From Azophilus sp965220835 (GTDB lineage: Bacteria > Pseudomonadota > Gammaproteobacteria > Pseudomonadales > Azotimanducaceae): 64,000 nucleotides of DNA. The position numbers and the translations under genes were made by a program. Under the pieces are notes generated by a model. The model saw only the letters and a program-made list of their open reading frames with translations, was not told the origin of the DNA and searched no databases. Location: positions 1,984,001-2,048,000 of the forward strand of contig OZ244842.1 in the NCBI GenBank assembly GCA_965220835.1. Reading direction: 5' to 3'. Position 1 is the stretch's first letter, and each line of letters begins with the position of its first letter. This document shows positions 43,377-52,206 of the stretch, in pieces.

Positions 43377-44177
43377 GTGAGCGCGGATTCGAGGGAGCTC
43401 TTGCACCAAGCCTTTGCAGCAATGAGAGGTTATGTGGCCGCAACGACCCTGTCGCTGCTTGGCGGCTGCGCGGGCGTGGAGCAACGGCCAACGCCCTATG
43501 CGGACTTGCGCGGCGATGTGCAGGGCGTGCGCAACGAAGTGGCGGCTGCTGCGCACGCCGTGGCCGAGCTCGCCAGCTTGGTCAAGGATCAGGATGCCCG
43601 CTTCAGCCTCCGCCTAGAGGCCATCGAGCATGAGATGGCGCAACCCATCGAGGTGCCAACCCCCATGTGCGAGGCGCCCGCGCCCGTCGTTTTGCAAACG
43701 CCCGAGTCTTGCGAGCCGTCCCTCGTTCCGGCCATTGTGGAAAGCGAAGGGAAGATAACGGTCGGCCAGTTGGAGCGCATTCGCATTGAGCCGCAGGGGG
43801 CGGTGCTGACCGCCCGCATCGACACCGGCGCCAATTCCAATTCGCTCAGCGCCGAAAATCTGGTTTACTTCGAGCGCGATGGCGACGACTGGGTGCGTTT
43901 CGACATCCGCACTGACGATGGCCAAGTCAGTCAGATGGAGCGCGAAGTGCAGCGCCACGTTCGCGTCATCCAGCAATCGGACCCCGATGGCTCCCGGCGG
44001 CCCATGGTCTATCTGCGCGTGCGTCTCGGCAACGTACTGGGCAATTTCGAGTTCAACCTGACCGACCGCTCGCACTTGAAGCACCCGGTCATTCTGGGCC
44101 GGGAGTTCCTCGCCGACCTGATGCTGGTTGATGTTGGACAGGAATTCCTGCAGCCCTTGCCCGATCCTGGATCCTAG
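43377..44177 (+). CDS. ATP-dependent zinc protease-like (retropepsin-fold) lipoprotein
   Basis: 266 residues from a GTG, or 251 from the ATG at 43422, which gives a tighter lipoprotein signal (MRGYVAATTLSLLGGC). A coiled region follows. The C-terminal half is the RimK-associated zinc-protease/DUF785 domain, with the aspartyl-protease-like active site ARIDTGANSNSLSAEN, LRVRLGNVLGNFEFNLTDR and HPVILGREFLADLMLVDVG. The domain has a retropepsin fold with a DTGA motif. Five bases further on lies a 7TM transglutaminase-like gene and then an ATP-grasp gene, a conserved trio in Gammaproteobacteria. The joint role is not established by the sequence. Confidence 0.88.
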   Translation: MSADSRELLHQAFAAMRGYVAATTLSLLGGCAGVEQRPTPYADLRGDVQGVRNEVAAAAHAVAELASLVKDQDARFSLRLEAIEHEMAQPIEVPTPMCEAPAPVVLQTPESCEPSLVPAIVESEGKITVGQLERIRIEPQGAVLTARIDTGANSNSLSAENLVYFERDGDDWVRFDIRTDDGQVSQMEREVQRHVRVIQQSDPDGSRRPMVYLRVRLGNVLGNFEFNLTDRSHLKHPVILGREFLADLMLVDVGQEFLQPLPDPGS

Positions 44178-44182
44178 GTGGC

Positions 44183-45685
44183 TTGATGCAGCGTTGGCCC
44201 TTCATCCTGGCTGTGGCGTTGTTGTTCCTGACCGGACTTGGCATCGCCACCTACCGCTACCTCGACACCGGCATGCCGCTGCTGCCCGGCCAGGAAAGGG
44301 TGGTTTGGCAAATCGAGGCGCGCATCGCGTTCAACGCCGACGGCGGTGCCGCCGAGGCCTTGCTGACCCTGCCCCCGGACCAGAACGGCTTTGAGATGCT
44401 GAGCGAAACCGGAGCCTCCCCCGGCTTCGGCTTTGCCATCGACCGGGCTGGCCCGCAACGCCGCGCCCACTGGGCCAAGCGCAACGTGGAGGGCAGCCAA
44501 ACGCTGTTCTACAAGCTGGACTTGGTGCAGGACCGGGGACGGCGCGTCACTGAGGAAAAGCCCAAACGCCGCCGCACGGAGTCCTTCGACGGCGCTTACG
44601 CCACCGCCGCCAATGAGATTCTGAGCGAGCTCATGCCCAAGTCGGCCAACGCCAAGTCGCTGGCCGAGCAACTGATTCAGGAGATCAACACCGAGCCCTT
44701 GGATCAGAACATGAGCCTGCTGCTGCAGCGCTACTCCCCCGTGCGCCTAACCGGCGCATTGCTGAGCCGGGCCGAAGTCACGGCCCGAACCGTGAAGGCG
44801 TTGCGCCTGCGGGACGGCCGCCGCCGCCAGCGCCTGCGCGACTACCTGCAGGTCTGGCATGAGGACGGCTGGCTGCTCTTCGACCCCCAGCGCGGTCTGA
44901 TCGAGGACACAGCCAACATTCTCGTTTGGCAGACCGGCAATCCCGCGGTCCTGGAAGTGATCGGCGGCAGCCGCAGCCGAGTGACCTTCTCCATCGTCAG
45001 CCAAACCCATGCCGCCTTGGGGCTGGCGCGGGAGCGCTACAACCCCTTCGATCTGTCGCTGCAAAGCCTGCCCATTGCGGAACAGGGCATGTTCAAGCTC
45101 ATCATGACCTTGCCGGTGGGCGCCTTGGTGGTGGTCCTCATGCGCCTGCTGGTGGGCGTGCGCACCTCCGGCACCTTCATGCCGGTGCTGATCGCCTTGG
45201 CTTTTCTGCAGACCGAACTGCTCGCTGGCTTGATCGGCCTGGTGCTGGTGGTTGGCGCCGGATTGCTGCTGCGCTTCTACCTATCCGCCCTGAACCTGCT
45301 GCTGGTGGCGCGCATCGCCACCATCGTCGTGCTGGTGATCGCCCTGGTCACCGTGCTGGCGGTGGTCAGCTACCGCTTGGGGCTGATCAGCGGGCTGGCG
45401 ATCACCTTCTTCCCCATGGTCATCTTGGCTTGGACGGTGGAGCGCATGTCCATTCTCTGGGAGGAGGAAGGCCCGCTCGAAGCGCTGGTTCAGGGCGCGG
45501 GCAGCCTGCTGGTTGCCGTGCTCGCCTACTTGGTCATGAGCTTGGCGACGGTGCGCCACTTGGCCTTCAACTTTCCCGAGCTGCACCTGTGCGTGCTGGC
45601 GGCCATCCTGCTGCTCGGCCGCTACACGGGCTACCGGTTGTTGGAGCTGCATCGCTTCACGCCCTTTCTCAAGCGCTCGCCATGA
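44183..45685 (+). CDS. Inactive transglutaminase-like protein fused to seven membrane helices
   Basis: 500 residues. An N-terminal membrane helix (FILAVALLFLTGLGIATYRY) leads to a periplasmic domain (about 30-300) resembling a degenerate transglutaminase: RTVKALRLRDGRRRQRL, LQVWHEDGWLLFDPQRG. The C-terminal 200 residues contain seven hydrophobic helices, such as LIMTLPVGALVVVLMRLLVG and FMPVLIALAFLQTELLAGLI. No Cys-His-Asp catalytic set is evident. The protein probably presents its periplasmic domain to the lipoprotein protease encoded upstream. The stop overlaps the ATP-grasp start by four bases. Confidence 0.88.
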   Translation: MMQRWPFILAVALLFLTGLGIATYRYLDTGMPLLPGQERVVWQIEARIAFNADGGAAEALLTLPPDQNGFEMLSETGASPGFGFAIDRAGPQRRAHWAKRNVEGSQTLFYKLDLVQDRGRRVTEEKPKRRRTESFDGAYATAANEILSELMPKSANAKSLAEQLIQEINTEPLDQNMSLLLQRYSPVRLTGALLSRAEVTARTVKALRLRDGRRRQRLRDYLQVWHEDGWLLFDPQRGLIEDTANILVWQTGNPAVLEVIGGSRSRVTFSIVSQTHAALGLARERYNPFDLSLQSLPIAEQGMFKLIMTLPVGALVVVLMRLLVGVRTSGTFMPVLIALAFLQTELLAGLIGLVLVVGAGLLLRFYLSALNLLLVARIATIVVLVIALVTVLAVVSYRLGLISGLAITFFPMVILAWTVERMSILWEEEGPLEALVQGAGSLLVAVLAYLVMSLATVRHLAFNFPELHLCVLAAILLLGRYTGYRLLELHRFTPFLKRSP

Positions 45686-46641
45686 GTTGGCTCGTCAGCC
45701 CTCGCACCCTGCGCCGTCAAGGCGTCATGGGCATGAACCAACGCAACCTCCATTTCGTCAGCCGCTACAACCCCCGTCAGGCCTATCCGCTGGTGGACAA
45801 CAAGCTGCGCACCAAGCGGCTGGCGAAGAAAGCCGGCATTCCCATGCCCGACCTGCTGCATGAAGTGTCCCGGCAGCATCAGATTGAGGCCATCGAACAG
45901 GACTTAAGCCAGCTGGACAAATTCGTCATCAAGCCGGCGCACGGCAGTGGCGGCAAGGGCATCCTGGTCATCGCCAATCGCGACCGGGACGCCTTCGTCA
46001 AAAGCAACGGGGAACGCGTTGACCTGAACCACATCAAGCATCTGCTCACCAACATCATCAGCGGCCTCTATTCGCTGGGCGGACGGTCGGACGACGCGAT
46101 CATCGAGTCCTTGGTTCGAACCCACCCCATGTTCAGCAAGCTCAGCATCGACGGCGTGCCGGACATCCGGGTGATCGTCTTCAAGGGCTTTCCGGTCATG
46201 GCCATGCTGCGTCTCGGCACCCATGCCTCCGACGGCAAGGCCAACCTGCACCAAGGTGCCATCGGCGTCGGCATCGACATCGAGACCGGCCAAGGCACCA
46301 GCGCGGTGCAGCGCAATCGGCCGCTGACCGCGCACCCGGACACCGGCGAGCCGCTGCAAGGCATCGCCATCCCCAACTGGCGGGACCTGCTGACCTTGGC
46401 CGCACGCTGCCACGACGTGACCGGCCTTGGCTACCTTGGCTGCGACATCGTCATCGACGCCGACAAAGGCCCCCTGCTGCTGGAAATGAATGCCCGTCCC
46501 GGCCTCGGCATCCAAATCGCCAACGGCTCCGGCCTCGGCCAACGCCTCAAGGCCATCGAAGCCTTGGAGCTGTTCGCACCGAGCCTTGCGGAGCGGGTGG
46601 AAATGGCGATGAATGGCCGCACCTTCGAAGCCGTGGTGTAG
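45682..46641 (+). CDS. Alpha-L-glutamate ligase-like (RimK-type ATP-grasp) protein
   Basis: 319 residues from the ATG that overlaps the previous stop. ATP-grasp features are visible: the phosphate-binding loop KPAHGSGGKGILVI, DIRVIVFKGFPVMAMLRLGT and the metal-binding LGCDIVIDADKGPLLLEMNA followed by RPGLGIQIANG. It belongs to the alpha-L-glutamate ligase-related group that is usually encoded with the 7TM transglutaminase-like and zinc-protease-like genes. It should form an amide or peptide bond on a cytoplasmic substrate, which is unknown. Confidence 0.9.
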   Translation: MSWLVSPRTLRRQGVMGMNQRNLHFVSRYNPRQAYPLVDNKLRTKRLAKKAGIPMPDLLHEVSRQHQIEAIEQDLSQLDKFVIKPAHGSGGKGILVIANRDRDAFVKSNGERVDLNHIKHLLTNIISGLYSLGGRSDDAIIESLVRTHPMFSKLSIDGVPDIRVIVFKGFPVMAMLRLGTHASDGKANLHQGAIGVGIDIETGQGTSAVQRNRPLTAHPDTGEPLQGIAIPNWRDLLTLAARCHDVTGLGYLGCDIVIDADKGPLLLEMNARPGLGIQIANGSGLGQRLKAIEALELFAPSLAERVEMAMNGRTFEAVV

Positions 46642-46741
46642 ATGGCTTGCCCAGGCTCCGAGGCAACGGCGAGCGAGCCGCCCAACGGAATTGCAGGCAA
46701 GACGGCGGCTGGGTCAGCGACCCGGCGGCGATGGCTTGACG

Positions 46742-48262
46742 CTACTGGACGCCTGCGTCGCGCTGGTCCCCAAACAGCCCCTCATACGCCTCCCGCAGCC
46801 GGTTCTTCTGCACTTTGCCCATGCTGTTACGGGGCAGGGCTTGCACATTGACCACCTGCTTGGGCTGCTTGAAGCGGGCCAGACGGCCGTTTAGGAAGGC
46901 GGCCACTTGGTCGGTGGAGACCGGATCGCCGGCGGGCACCACCACGGCCACCACGCCTTCGCCGAAGTCCGGGTGGGGCACGCCGATGACGGCGGATTCA
47001 GCCACCGCATCAAGCTGGTCGATGAGCGACTCCACTTCCTTGGGATAGACGTTGTAGCCACCGGAAATGACCAGGTCCCGCGCCCGCCCGACAATCGACA
47101 ACCGCCCTTCGGCGTCCATGACGCCTAGGTCTCCCGTGATGAAGTAGCCGTCGGTGCGGAATTCCTCGGCGGTCTTTTCGGGGCGGCGCCAGTAGCCCTT
47201 GAAGACGTTTTCGCCACGCACCTCGATGGCGCCCACTTGGTCCGGTGGCAACGGCTCGCCATCCTCCCCCGTGACCCGCACCGCCACGCCCGGCAGGGCA
47301 AAGCCGACGCTGCCCGCAACCCGTTCGCCCTGCAGCGGGTTGGAGGTGTTGATGATGGTTTCCGACATGCCGTAACGCTCCAGAATGCGGTGCCCCGTGC
47401 GAGCCTGCCAAGCGTTGAAGGTGGCTTCCGTCAGGGGCGCGGAGCCGCTGATGAACACCCGCACCCCACGGCATTGGCTGCGGCCGAAATCCGCATCCTG
47501 CAGCAGGCGCGTGTAGAAGGTCGGCACCCCCATCATCACCGTGGATTCGGGCAAGTGTTGCTTGACCGTTCCCACATCGAAACGGGGCAGGAAAATCGTT
47601 GGGGTGCCACCGAGCAAGGCACAGTGCAGGGCGATGAACAGGCCATGCACGTGGAACAGCGGCAGGGCGTGCAGCAGCACGTCGTCGTCCCGCCAGCTCC
47701 AGCACTGCCGCAGGGCCCGGGCGTTGGAGCGAATGTTGTCGTGGGTCAGCATTGCGCCCTTGGAGCGGCCCGTGGTGCCGGAGGTGTACACCAAGGCGGC
47801 CAAGTCATCGCCATCTCGTTTCGCCACATCAGGGCGGGGTTCGGCGGCGTCCATGGCCTGCACCAGGCTGCCGCCGCCGCTGCCCAACGTCAGCACGGCC
47901 GCGCCGCCGTGCTCATCCGCCAGGCCCGTGCGGTCAGCATCCCGCACAAACAGCCGCGGTTGTGCATCGGCAACGAAGTACGCCACTTCAGCGGCGGTGT
48001 AGGCCGTATTGAGTGGCACATAGACGCCGCCGGCCTGCAGCGTCGCCAAGTACAGGGCCACGGTTTCGGGTAGCTTGCCGACCTGGGCGAGCACCCGGTC
48101 ACCCGGCGCCACGCCGGCCTCGACGAGCACCGTGGCCAAGCGGGCGGTGCGTTCGGCCAAGTCCGAATAGGTCCACACCGCCCCATCAGCCATGCGCAGG
48201 GCGGGCCGGCTGCCATGGGCCGCGAAAACGGCCTGCAGGTCGGCGGCGAAGTTGCCGTTCAT
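46742..48262 (-). CDS. Acyl-CoA synthetase (AMP-forming), malonyl-CoA synthetase-like
   Basis: 506 residues from the ATG at 48262; the longer frame reads back into the TPR gene. The AMP-binding core is LAALVYTSGTTGRSKGAMLT. It continues with LPLFHVHGLFIALHCALLGG, GSAPLTEATFNAWQARTGH, RYGMSETIINTSNPLQGERV, FITGDLGVMD and the C-terminal catalytic lysine motif LPRNSMGKVQKNRLRE. The RYGMSET and FHVHGL motifs resemble malonyl-CoA synthetases (MatB). It activates a carboxylate with ATP and CoA in the cytoplasm; a methylmalonate or medium-chain substrate is possible. Confidence 0.9.
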   Translation of the reverse strand: MNGNFAADLQAVFAAHGSRPALRMADGAVWTYSDLAERTARLATVLVEAGVAPGDRVLAQVGKLPETVALYLATLQAGGVYVPLNTAYTAAEVAYFVADAQPRLFVRDADRTGLADEHGGAAVLTLGSGGGSLVQAMDAAEPRPDVAKRDGDDLAALVYTSGTTGRSKGAMLTHDNIRSNARALRQCWSWRDDDVLLHALPLFHVHGLFIALHCALLGGTPTIFLPRFDVGTVKQHLPESTVMMGVPTFYTRLLQDADFGRSQCRGVRVFISGSAPLTEATFNAWQARTGHRILERYGMSETIINTSNPLQGERVAGSVGFALPGVAVRVTGEDGEPLPPDQVGAIEVRGENVFKGYWRRPEKTAEEFRTDGYFITGDLGVMDAEGRLSIVGRARDLVISGGYNVYPKEVESLIDQLDAVAESAVIGVPHPDFGEGVVAVVVPAGDPVSTDQVAAFLNGRLARFKQPKQVVNVQALPRNSMGKVQKNRLREAYEGLFGDQRDAGVQ

Positions 48263-48266
48263 GGGC

Positions 48267-48833
48267 TCATTGCGCCAAGGCTTGGATGAACTCCCGATAG
48301 GCAAGCGTTTCCGGCGCCAATTCCGCCGCCCGCTCCGCGTCGGCACGGGCGGCTTGGCGGTCACCCAAGCGGTTGAACATCAGCGCCCGGTTGTAGTGGG
48401 CGACCGCCAAGTGTTCGCCGGCGTTGGCGATGGCCCGCTCCAGATCCGCCATCGCGTCACGGTAGCGCTTGGCCGCCACAAAGGCATTGGAGCGGTTGAT
48501 GTACACGCTGGCCAAGTCCGGCGCCAAGGCCACCGCCCGGTCGTGGTCCTTCAGGCCGGCCGCCAAATCCCCGGTGCGCACGTGCAGGATGCCCCGGTTG
48601 GAGTAGGTTGCCGCCAAGTCCTCCGGCACCAGCATCTGATGCTCAATGGCCAAGGTGCAGGTTTCGATGTCCATGGAGGTGCCGCGGTCCGCCGCAGCCC
48701 TGTAGCAATCCCGGGCGGGGGATGTGTTGAGCAGCACCGTCTCCCTGGCCGACGCCGCGGAACTGAGCAGGACGGCGCAGACGACGCACGCCCATATCGG
48801 CGCAGCTTGGGGTGAATTGGAGAGCACGTTCAT
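48267..48833 (-). CDS. Secreted TPR protein
   Basis: 188 residues from the ATG at 48833 with a signal peptide (IWACVVCAVLLSSAASARE). Three or four TPR-like helix pairs follow: LAATYSNRGILHVRTGDLAA, DLASVYINRSNAFVAAKRYR and LAVAHYNRALMFNRLGDRQA. The upstream open frame covers the long inverted repeat and is not coding. It is encoded four bases before the acyl-CoA synthetase gene in the same direction. The role is unknown; TPRs mediate protein contacts. Confidence 0.82.
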   Translation of the reverse strand: MNVLSNSPQAAPIWACVVCAVLLSSAASARETVLLNTSPARDCYRAAADRGTSMDIETCTLAIEHQMLVPEDLAATYSNRGILHVRTGDLAAGLKDHDRAVALAPDLASVYINRSNAFVAAKRYRDAMADLERAIANAGEHLAVAHYNRALMFNRLGDRQAARADAERAAELAPETLAYREFIQALAQ

Positions 48834-48909
48834 GAAACAAATCTTCAACTTACTGATCTCTACGCACTCGCTTGCGCGGAGAATGGCTGCTCGGTTCCGG
48901 CTCCGAAAA

Positions 48910-49038
48910 CCGGTGTGCGGTGCGTGCATGCGGTTCGCCGAATGGCGCGCCAGGCGGAGGCGCTTACCGCGACGATGGGCGCAGGCACGAGCCTTAACAG
49001 CGCCATTCGGCGAACCGTATGCACGCACCGCACACCGG
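48910..49038. repeat. 39-bp near-perfect inverted repeat with 51-base loop
   Basis: The arms lie at 48910-48948 and 49000-49038 and are complementary except for one base. The left arm begins CCGGTGTGCGGTGCGTGCAT and ends GCCGAATGGCGC. The loop has no coding sense. The element occupies the 290-base spacer between a TPR gene and a hypothetical gene, both on the minus strand. A MITE-like or attenuating structure is possible. I see no target duplication. Confidence 0.8.
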
Positions 49039-49120
49039 CTCTCTCCCAGCGAGCCCTTGTTTCCTGCGCGTCGGCGATTCGGCGCACCGGGGTGCAAGCT
49101 TGCATAGGTTGGGTTTACAC

Positions 49121-49768
49121 CTAACGACGTTCGGATTCAAGCCGTTCGTGGCTGGCCGCGCCTTCCGCCGCCCGCTCCGCCAGATAGGGCGTGAGGATGT
49201 GCTTGAGGATGCCGCGGCCGTACTCACCGTACCAAACCGACGGGTCCTGGGCCTTCACCGGCATGGCGCCGTCCTTGGGGATCAGCCGGGCGCTGCGCAG
49301 CATGGACAGGGCGAGATCGAGCTTCGCCTCATCCCCGAAATTGACGCTGGCCAGGCTCCAGCAGCGCATCTCCTCGCTGATGGGGCCAGCATCGATGACG
49401 CATTGCAGGTTGCGGCGAGTGTCTTCGAGCAGCTCCAGCAAGCGGAAGTGCTGATAGCGGCGGGACATATACAGCCGGCTGCGCCGCCGGGCGTCCGCGC
49501 CGGGATCCATGCGCTGCAGTTCCGCCATCTCATTGGCCACCTGGGCTTCCTGCTGTGGTGAGAGCGGCGGAATGACATCGGCCAGCAGGTTCAGCCGCAG
49601 CAGAAGATCCTGCGCCACCGCGCGGCGATGGGAACGCTCCTGCCAATTGAAGTGGGCGGGGGAGATCAACTCCCAGGCATCGATGGTGGCGGCGGCCCCA
49701 ACCTGGCCCGCCACCGCCAACGCAGCCGCCACGGCCATGCCCTGCAGGCAAGCGCTGGCCCGCTTCAT
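49121..49768 (-). CDS. Hypothetical secreted protein
   Basis: 215 residues from the ATG at 49768, which gives a signal peptide (MAVAAALAVAGQVGAAAT). The mature part is helical and charged (HRRAVAQDLLLRLNLLADVI, SPQQEAQVANEMAELQRMDP, YQHFRLLELLEDTRRNLQC), with three Cys-Trp-containing positions near the middle and ending LAERAAEGAASHERLESERR. I recognise no family. It overlaps the CHMI-like gene by four bases and is the last gene of the DUF1538/P-II run. Confidence 0.7.
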   Translation of the reverse strand: MKRASACLQGMAVAAALAVAGQVGAAATIDAWELISPAHFNWQERSHRRAVAQDLLLRLNLLADVIPPLSPQQEAQVANEMAELQRMDPGADARRRSRLYMSRRYQHFRLLELLEDTRRNLQCVIDAGPISEEMRCWSLASVNFGDEAKLDLALSMLRSARLIPKDGAMPVKAQDPSVWYGEYGRGILKHILTPYLAERAAEGAASHERLESERR

Positions 49769-50154
49769 CCGCACAACCGTTCGTGCAGATTGTTCAACTT
49801 GAGGCTGCCGACCGAATCGATTTCCACCATCTCCAGGGACAGCGCCAGCCCCCCGTTCTGATCCCCGCGCAGCAGTTCGAGGTGGGCGCACAGCGCATCG
49901 AACAACGCTTGGGCCTGAGCGCGGCGCACCGCTTCCTCGCGGCCTTGGCCAATGCGCGCCATGACGTGCACGAAGCCGTGGGCCGGGCTGCCGTCGGCGA
50001 TCAAGTAGCGATCCCGCCGCGCGGCGCGAACGCGAATGCCGGCCAAGGGGAAGACGCCGCCCGCAGCGGCTGCGTCACGCAGCTTGGCCATCAGCACATC
50101 CAGCTCCAGGCGGGATTCAAGATTGGCCGAATACTCAACGATCAGGTGCGGCAT
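49765..50154 (-). CDS. 5-carboxymethyl-2-hydroxymuconate delta-isomerase-like protein
   Basis: 129 residues, the usual CHMI length. Pro-2 after the start Met is the catalytic base of this tautomerase family (MPHLIVEYSANLE). Further on are GGVFPLAGIRVRAARRDRYL, the typical GSPAHGFVHVMARIGQGR and LALSLEMVEIDSVGSLKLNN. CHMI acts in homoprotocatechuate degradation. No other gene of that pathway sits in this operon, but an FAH-family gene, another family used in that route, lies 2 kb away on the other strand. Confidence 0.88.
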   Translation of the reverse strand: MPHLIVEYSANLESRLELDVLMAKLRDAAAAGGVFPLAGIRVRAARRDRYLIADGSPAHGFVHVMARIGQGREEAVRRAQAQALFDALCAHLELLRGDQNGGLALSLEMVEIDSVGSLKLNNLHERLCG

Positions 50155-50502
50155 CTACCCTTCGCCTCCTCCCTCAAGAATGCTGCGCATCTGGCTGCCG
50201 AGGCCGACGGCATCCTCAATGTTGAGTTGAAAGGCGATGCCGGCGCCGGGCTCCTCATCAAACCGCCCCGCCTCGCGCAGGCACTCCAGGATTTCCCGCG
50301 CCCGGGTGTCCGCCACCAGGAACAGCAGCAGATCGCAGGGCGCGTTGAAATCCAGCCCGAAAAAGGTCTTGGCCGGCCGAAGGCCCTCGCCGCGGGCGCT
50401 GCCGACGATGGTGACGCCGGTGGCGCCTGCCTGCCGGGCGGCGGTGACCAACGCATCGGTCCTGTCCTCTCCGGCCAAGGCGGCAATGAGCTTAAGCTTC
50501 AT
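50155..50502 (-). CDS. P-II-like regulator associated with DUF1538 proteins
   Basis: 115 residues, similar to P-II length (112). The P-II-type beta-alpha-beta fold reads MKLKLIAALAGEDRTDALV, GATGVTIVGSARGEGL, AKTFFGLDFNAPCDLLLFLV and EILECLREAGRFDEEPGAGI followed by AFQLNIEDAVGLGSQM. The T-loop lacks the uridylylated Tyr of GlnB. Such P-II-like proteins are trimers that bind nucleotides and gate a membrane partner. Here the partners are almost certainly the two DUF1538 proteins encoded just upstream. Confidence 0.82.
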   Translation of the reverse strand: MKLKLIAALAGEDRTDALVTAARQAGATGVTIVGSARGEGLRPAKTFFGLDFNAPCDLLLFLVADTRAREILECLREAGRFDEEPGAGIAFQLNIEDAVGLGSQMRSILEGGGEG

Positions 50503-50510
50503 GAGCGAGA

Positions 50511-51290
50511 CTATTCGGGCACGACAGTGCGGTGACGGTTGATGCGGGACGTGAGCATAGCGTAGCCCAACACCGACATGATCGGAAAGACGCTGGCAAA
50601 GGCAATCAGGCCGAAGCCATCGATCAGCGGGCTGCGCCCGGGCACGCTGGCCGCCAACCCAAGCCCCAAGGCCGCCACCACCGGCACAGTGACCGTGGAG
50701 GTGGTGACCCCGCCGCTGTCGTAGGCCAAGGGAATGATGGCGCGGCTCGATGCGAAGGTCTGGGCAATGACCACCCCATAAGCGGCGATGATGTACCAAG
50801 GCAGCGGCGTGCCGGTGACGATGCGCAAGCAGCCGAGCGCCACGCCAACGGCCACGCCTGACGCCACGGCGATGCGCAGGCCCCAAGCCCGCACCGCACC
50901 CCCGGAAACCGCTTGCGCCTTCAGCGCCACCGCAATCAACGCCGGTTCCGCGACCGTGGTGGAAAAGCCGATTGCCGCGGCAAAGGCGTAGATCAACAGA
51001 TAGTCAGCCCAATGCACCCCATCCGCCAGCCGTTCGGCACCGATGGCGGCCGGCGCCGTGAGTTGCCGGGCCATGGTCTCGCCAATGGGAAACAAGGCCT
51101 CCTGCAAGCCAATCAAGAACAGCGCCAAACCCACCAGCACCAGCGCAAAGCCAACCACAATGCGGCGCAATTGGGGTACGTTGCGGCGCAGCACCAGAGT
51201 TTGAAAGACGATCAGGGTGGCCAGAATGGGCGCCACATCGAACGTGGTGGTCCACACCGTGTCGCCGAGCACGGCCAGAAAGTCCCGCAT
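50511..51290 (-). CDS. DUF1538 family membrane protein 1
   Basis: 259 residues with about seven membrane helices. The family motifs are AIGFSTTVAEPALIAVALKA and LAYDSGGVTTSTVTVPVVAA followed by PLIDGFGLIAFASVFPIMS. It starts at the last base of the neighbouring DUF1538 gene, so the two are translationally coupled. A heteromeric transporter or channel is likely, with the P-II-like protein as its cytosolic regulator. The substrate is unknown. Confidence 0.9.
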   Translation of the reverse strand: MRDFLAVLGDTVWTTTFDVAPILATLIVFQTLVLRRNVPQLRRIVVGFALVLVGLALFLIGLQEALFPIGETMARQLTAPAAIGAERLADGVHWADYLLIYAFAAAIGFSTTVAEPALIAVALKAQAVSGGAVRAWGLRIAVASGVAVGVALGCLRIVTGTPLPWYIIAAYGVVIAQTFASSRAIIPLAYDSGGVTTSTVTVPVVAALGLGLAASVPGRSPLIDGFGLIAFASVFPIMSVLGYAMLTSRINRHRTVVPE

Positions 51291-52051
51291 CAGGCGACCA
51301 TGCCGTAAAGGAGCACGAAGATGATCGGCAAAAGGCTCGCAAAGGCGATCAGGCCGAAGCCATCAACCATGGGGTTGCGGCCGCGGATCGACTGCGCCAG
51401 GCCCACGCCCAAAGCGGTGACCAGTGGAACGGTGATGGTGCTGGTGGTCACGCCGCCCGAGTCATAGGCGACGGCAATGATCTCGTCCGGCGCGAAGGCC
51501 GTCATGATGGTGACCAGGAGGTATCCGGAAATGATGAAGTGATGGATTGGCCATCCCTTGATGATGCGCAGCACGCCGAGCACGATCGCCGCGCCCACGG
51601 ACACCGCCACCACCATGCGCAAGCTAAGCGCGTAATCCTGCTCGGCGACTTCTTCGGCGGCGATCACCCCGGCTTCGGCGGCCACCCTGGCAGCTTCGGC
51701 GGCAATGGCGATCAACGCCGGCTCCGCGACGGTGGTGCCGAAGCCCAAAGCGAAGGCGAAGGTCAGCAGCGCCACCAAGCTGCCCTTGCGGGCGAAGGCC
51801 CTGGCCATCGCCTCACCGAGCGGAAACAGCCCCATTTCCAAGCCCTGAACGAACATGACGAGGCCCGCCACCACGCACACCAAGCCCACCAGGACCCGGC
51901 CGAGGTCCGGGAAGGGCTGCTGCAGAACGACCACTTGGAAAAAGACGATCACGCCAATGATGGGCGCGATATCCCGCAGGGCGTTGCCAAGGCGGCCGAC
52001 GACCGCGCCAACGCCAAGGCGGCTGACGGATGCGCCAGCATGTGGGTTCAT
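51290..52051 (-). CDS. DUF1538 family membrane protein 2
   Basis: 253 residues from the ATG at 52051, with a longer upstream open frame rejected because it runs against the divergent FAH-family gene. Paralogous to the gene that follows: LGFGTTVAEPALIAIAAEA, VAYDSGGVTTSTITVPLVTA and NPMVDGFGLIAFASLLPII. A second, Ala/Glu-rich insert (ARVAAEAGVIAAEEVAEQD) between helices distinguishes it. It is the first gene of a five-gene minus-strand run (DUF1538, DUF1538, P-II-like, CHMI-like, hypothetical). Confidence 0.9.
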   Translation of the reverse strand: MNPHAGASVSRLGVGAVVGRLGNALRDIAPIIGVIVFFQVVVLQQPFPDLGRVLVGLVCVVAGLVMFVQGLEMGLFPLGEAMARAFARKGSLVALLTFAFALGFGTTVAEPALIAIAAEAARVAAEAGVIAAEEVAEQDYALSLRMVVAVSVGAAIVLGVLRIIKGWPIHHFIISGYLLVTIMTAFAPDEIIAVAYDSGGVTTSTITVPLVTALGVGLAQSIRGRNPMVDGFGLIAFASLLPIIFVLLYGMVA

Positions 52052-52206
52052 AGGGCTTCTTTCCTCAAAGGCAAACGGTAACATGAGGGGCATTGCGTCA
52101 GCGAGGTTGGGGCGGCGCTTTCGAATGGGATGCCGAGGTTCGGCGCGAATGTGCGAACGGGCGGCACCCATGCCATTTGCAACGGATGCCACGGAGGGCG
52201 CAGGCC

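Noticed and set aside
48834..49120. Coding sequence in the inverted-repeat region
   Set aside because: Open frames on both strands translate the two arms of the inverted repeat and resemble no protein.
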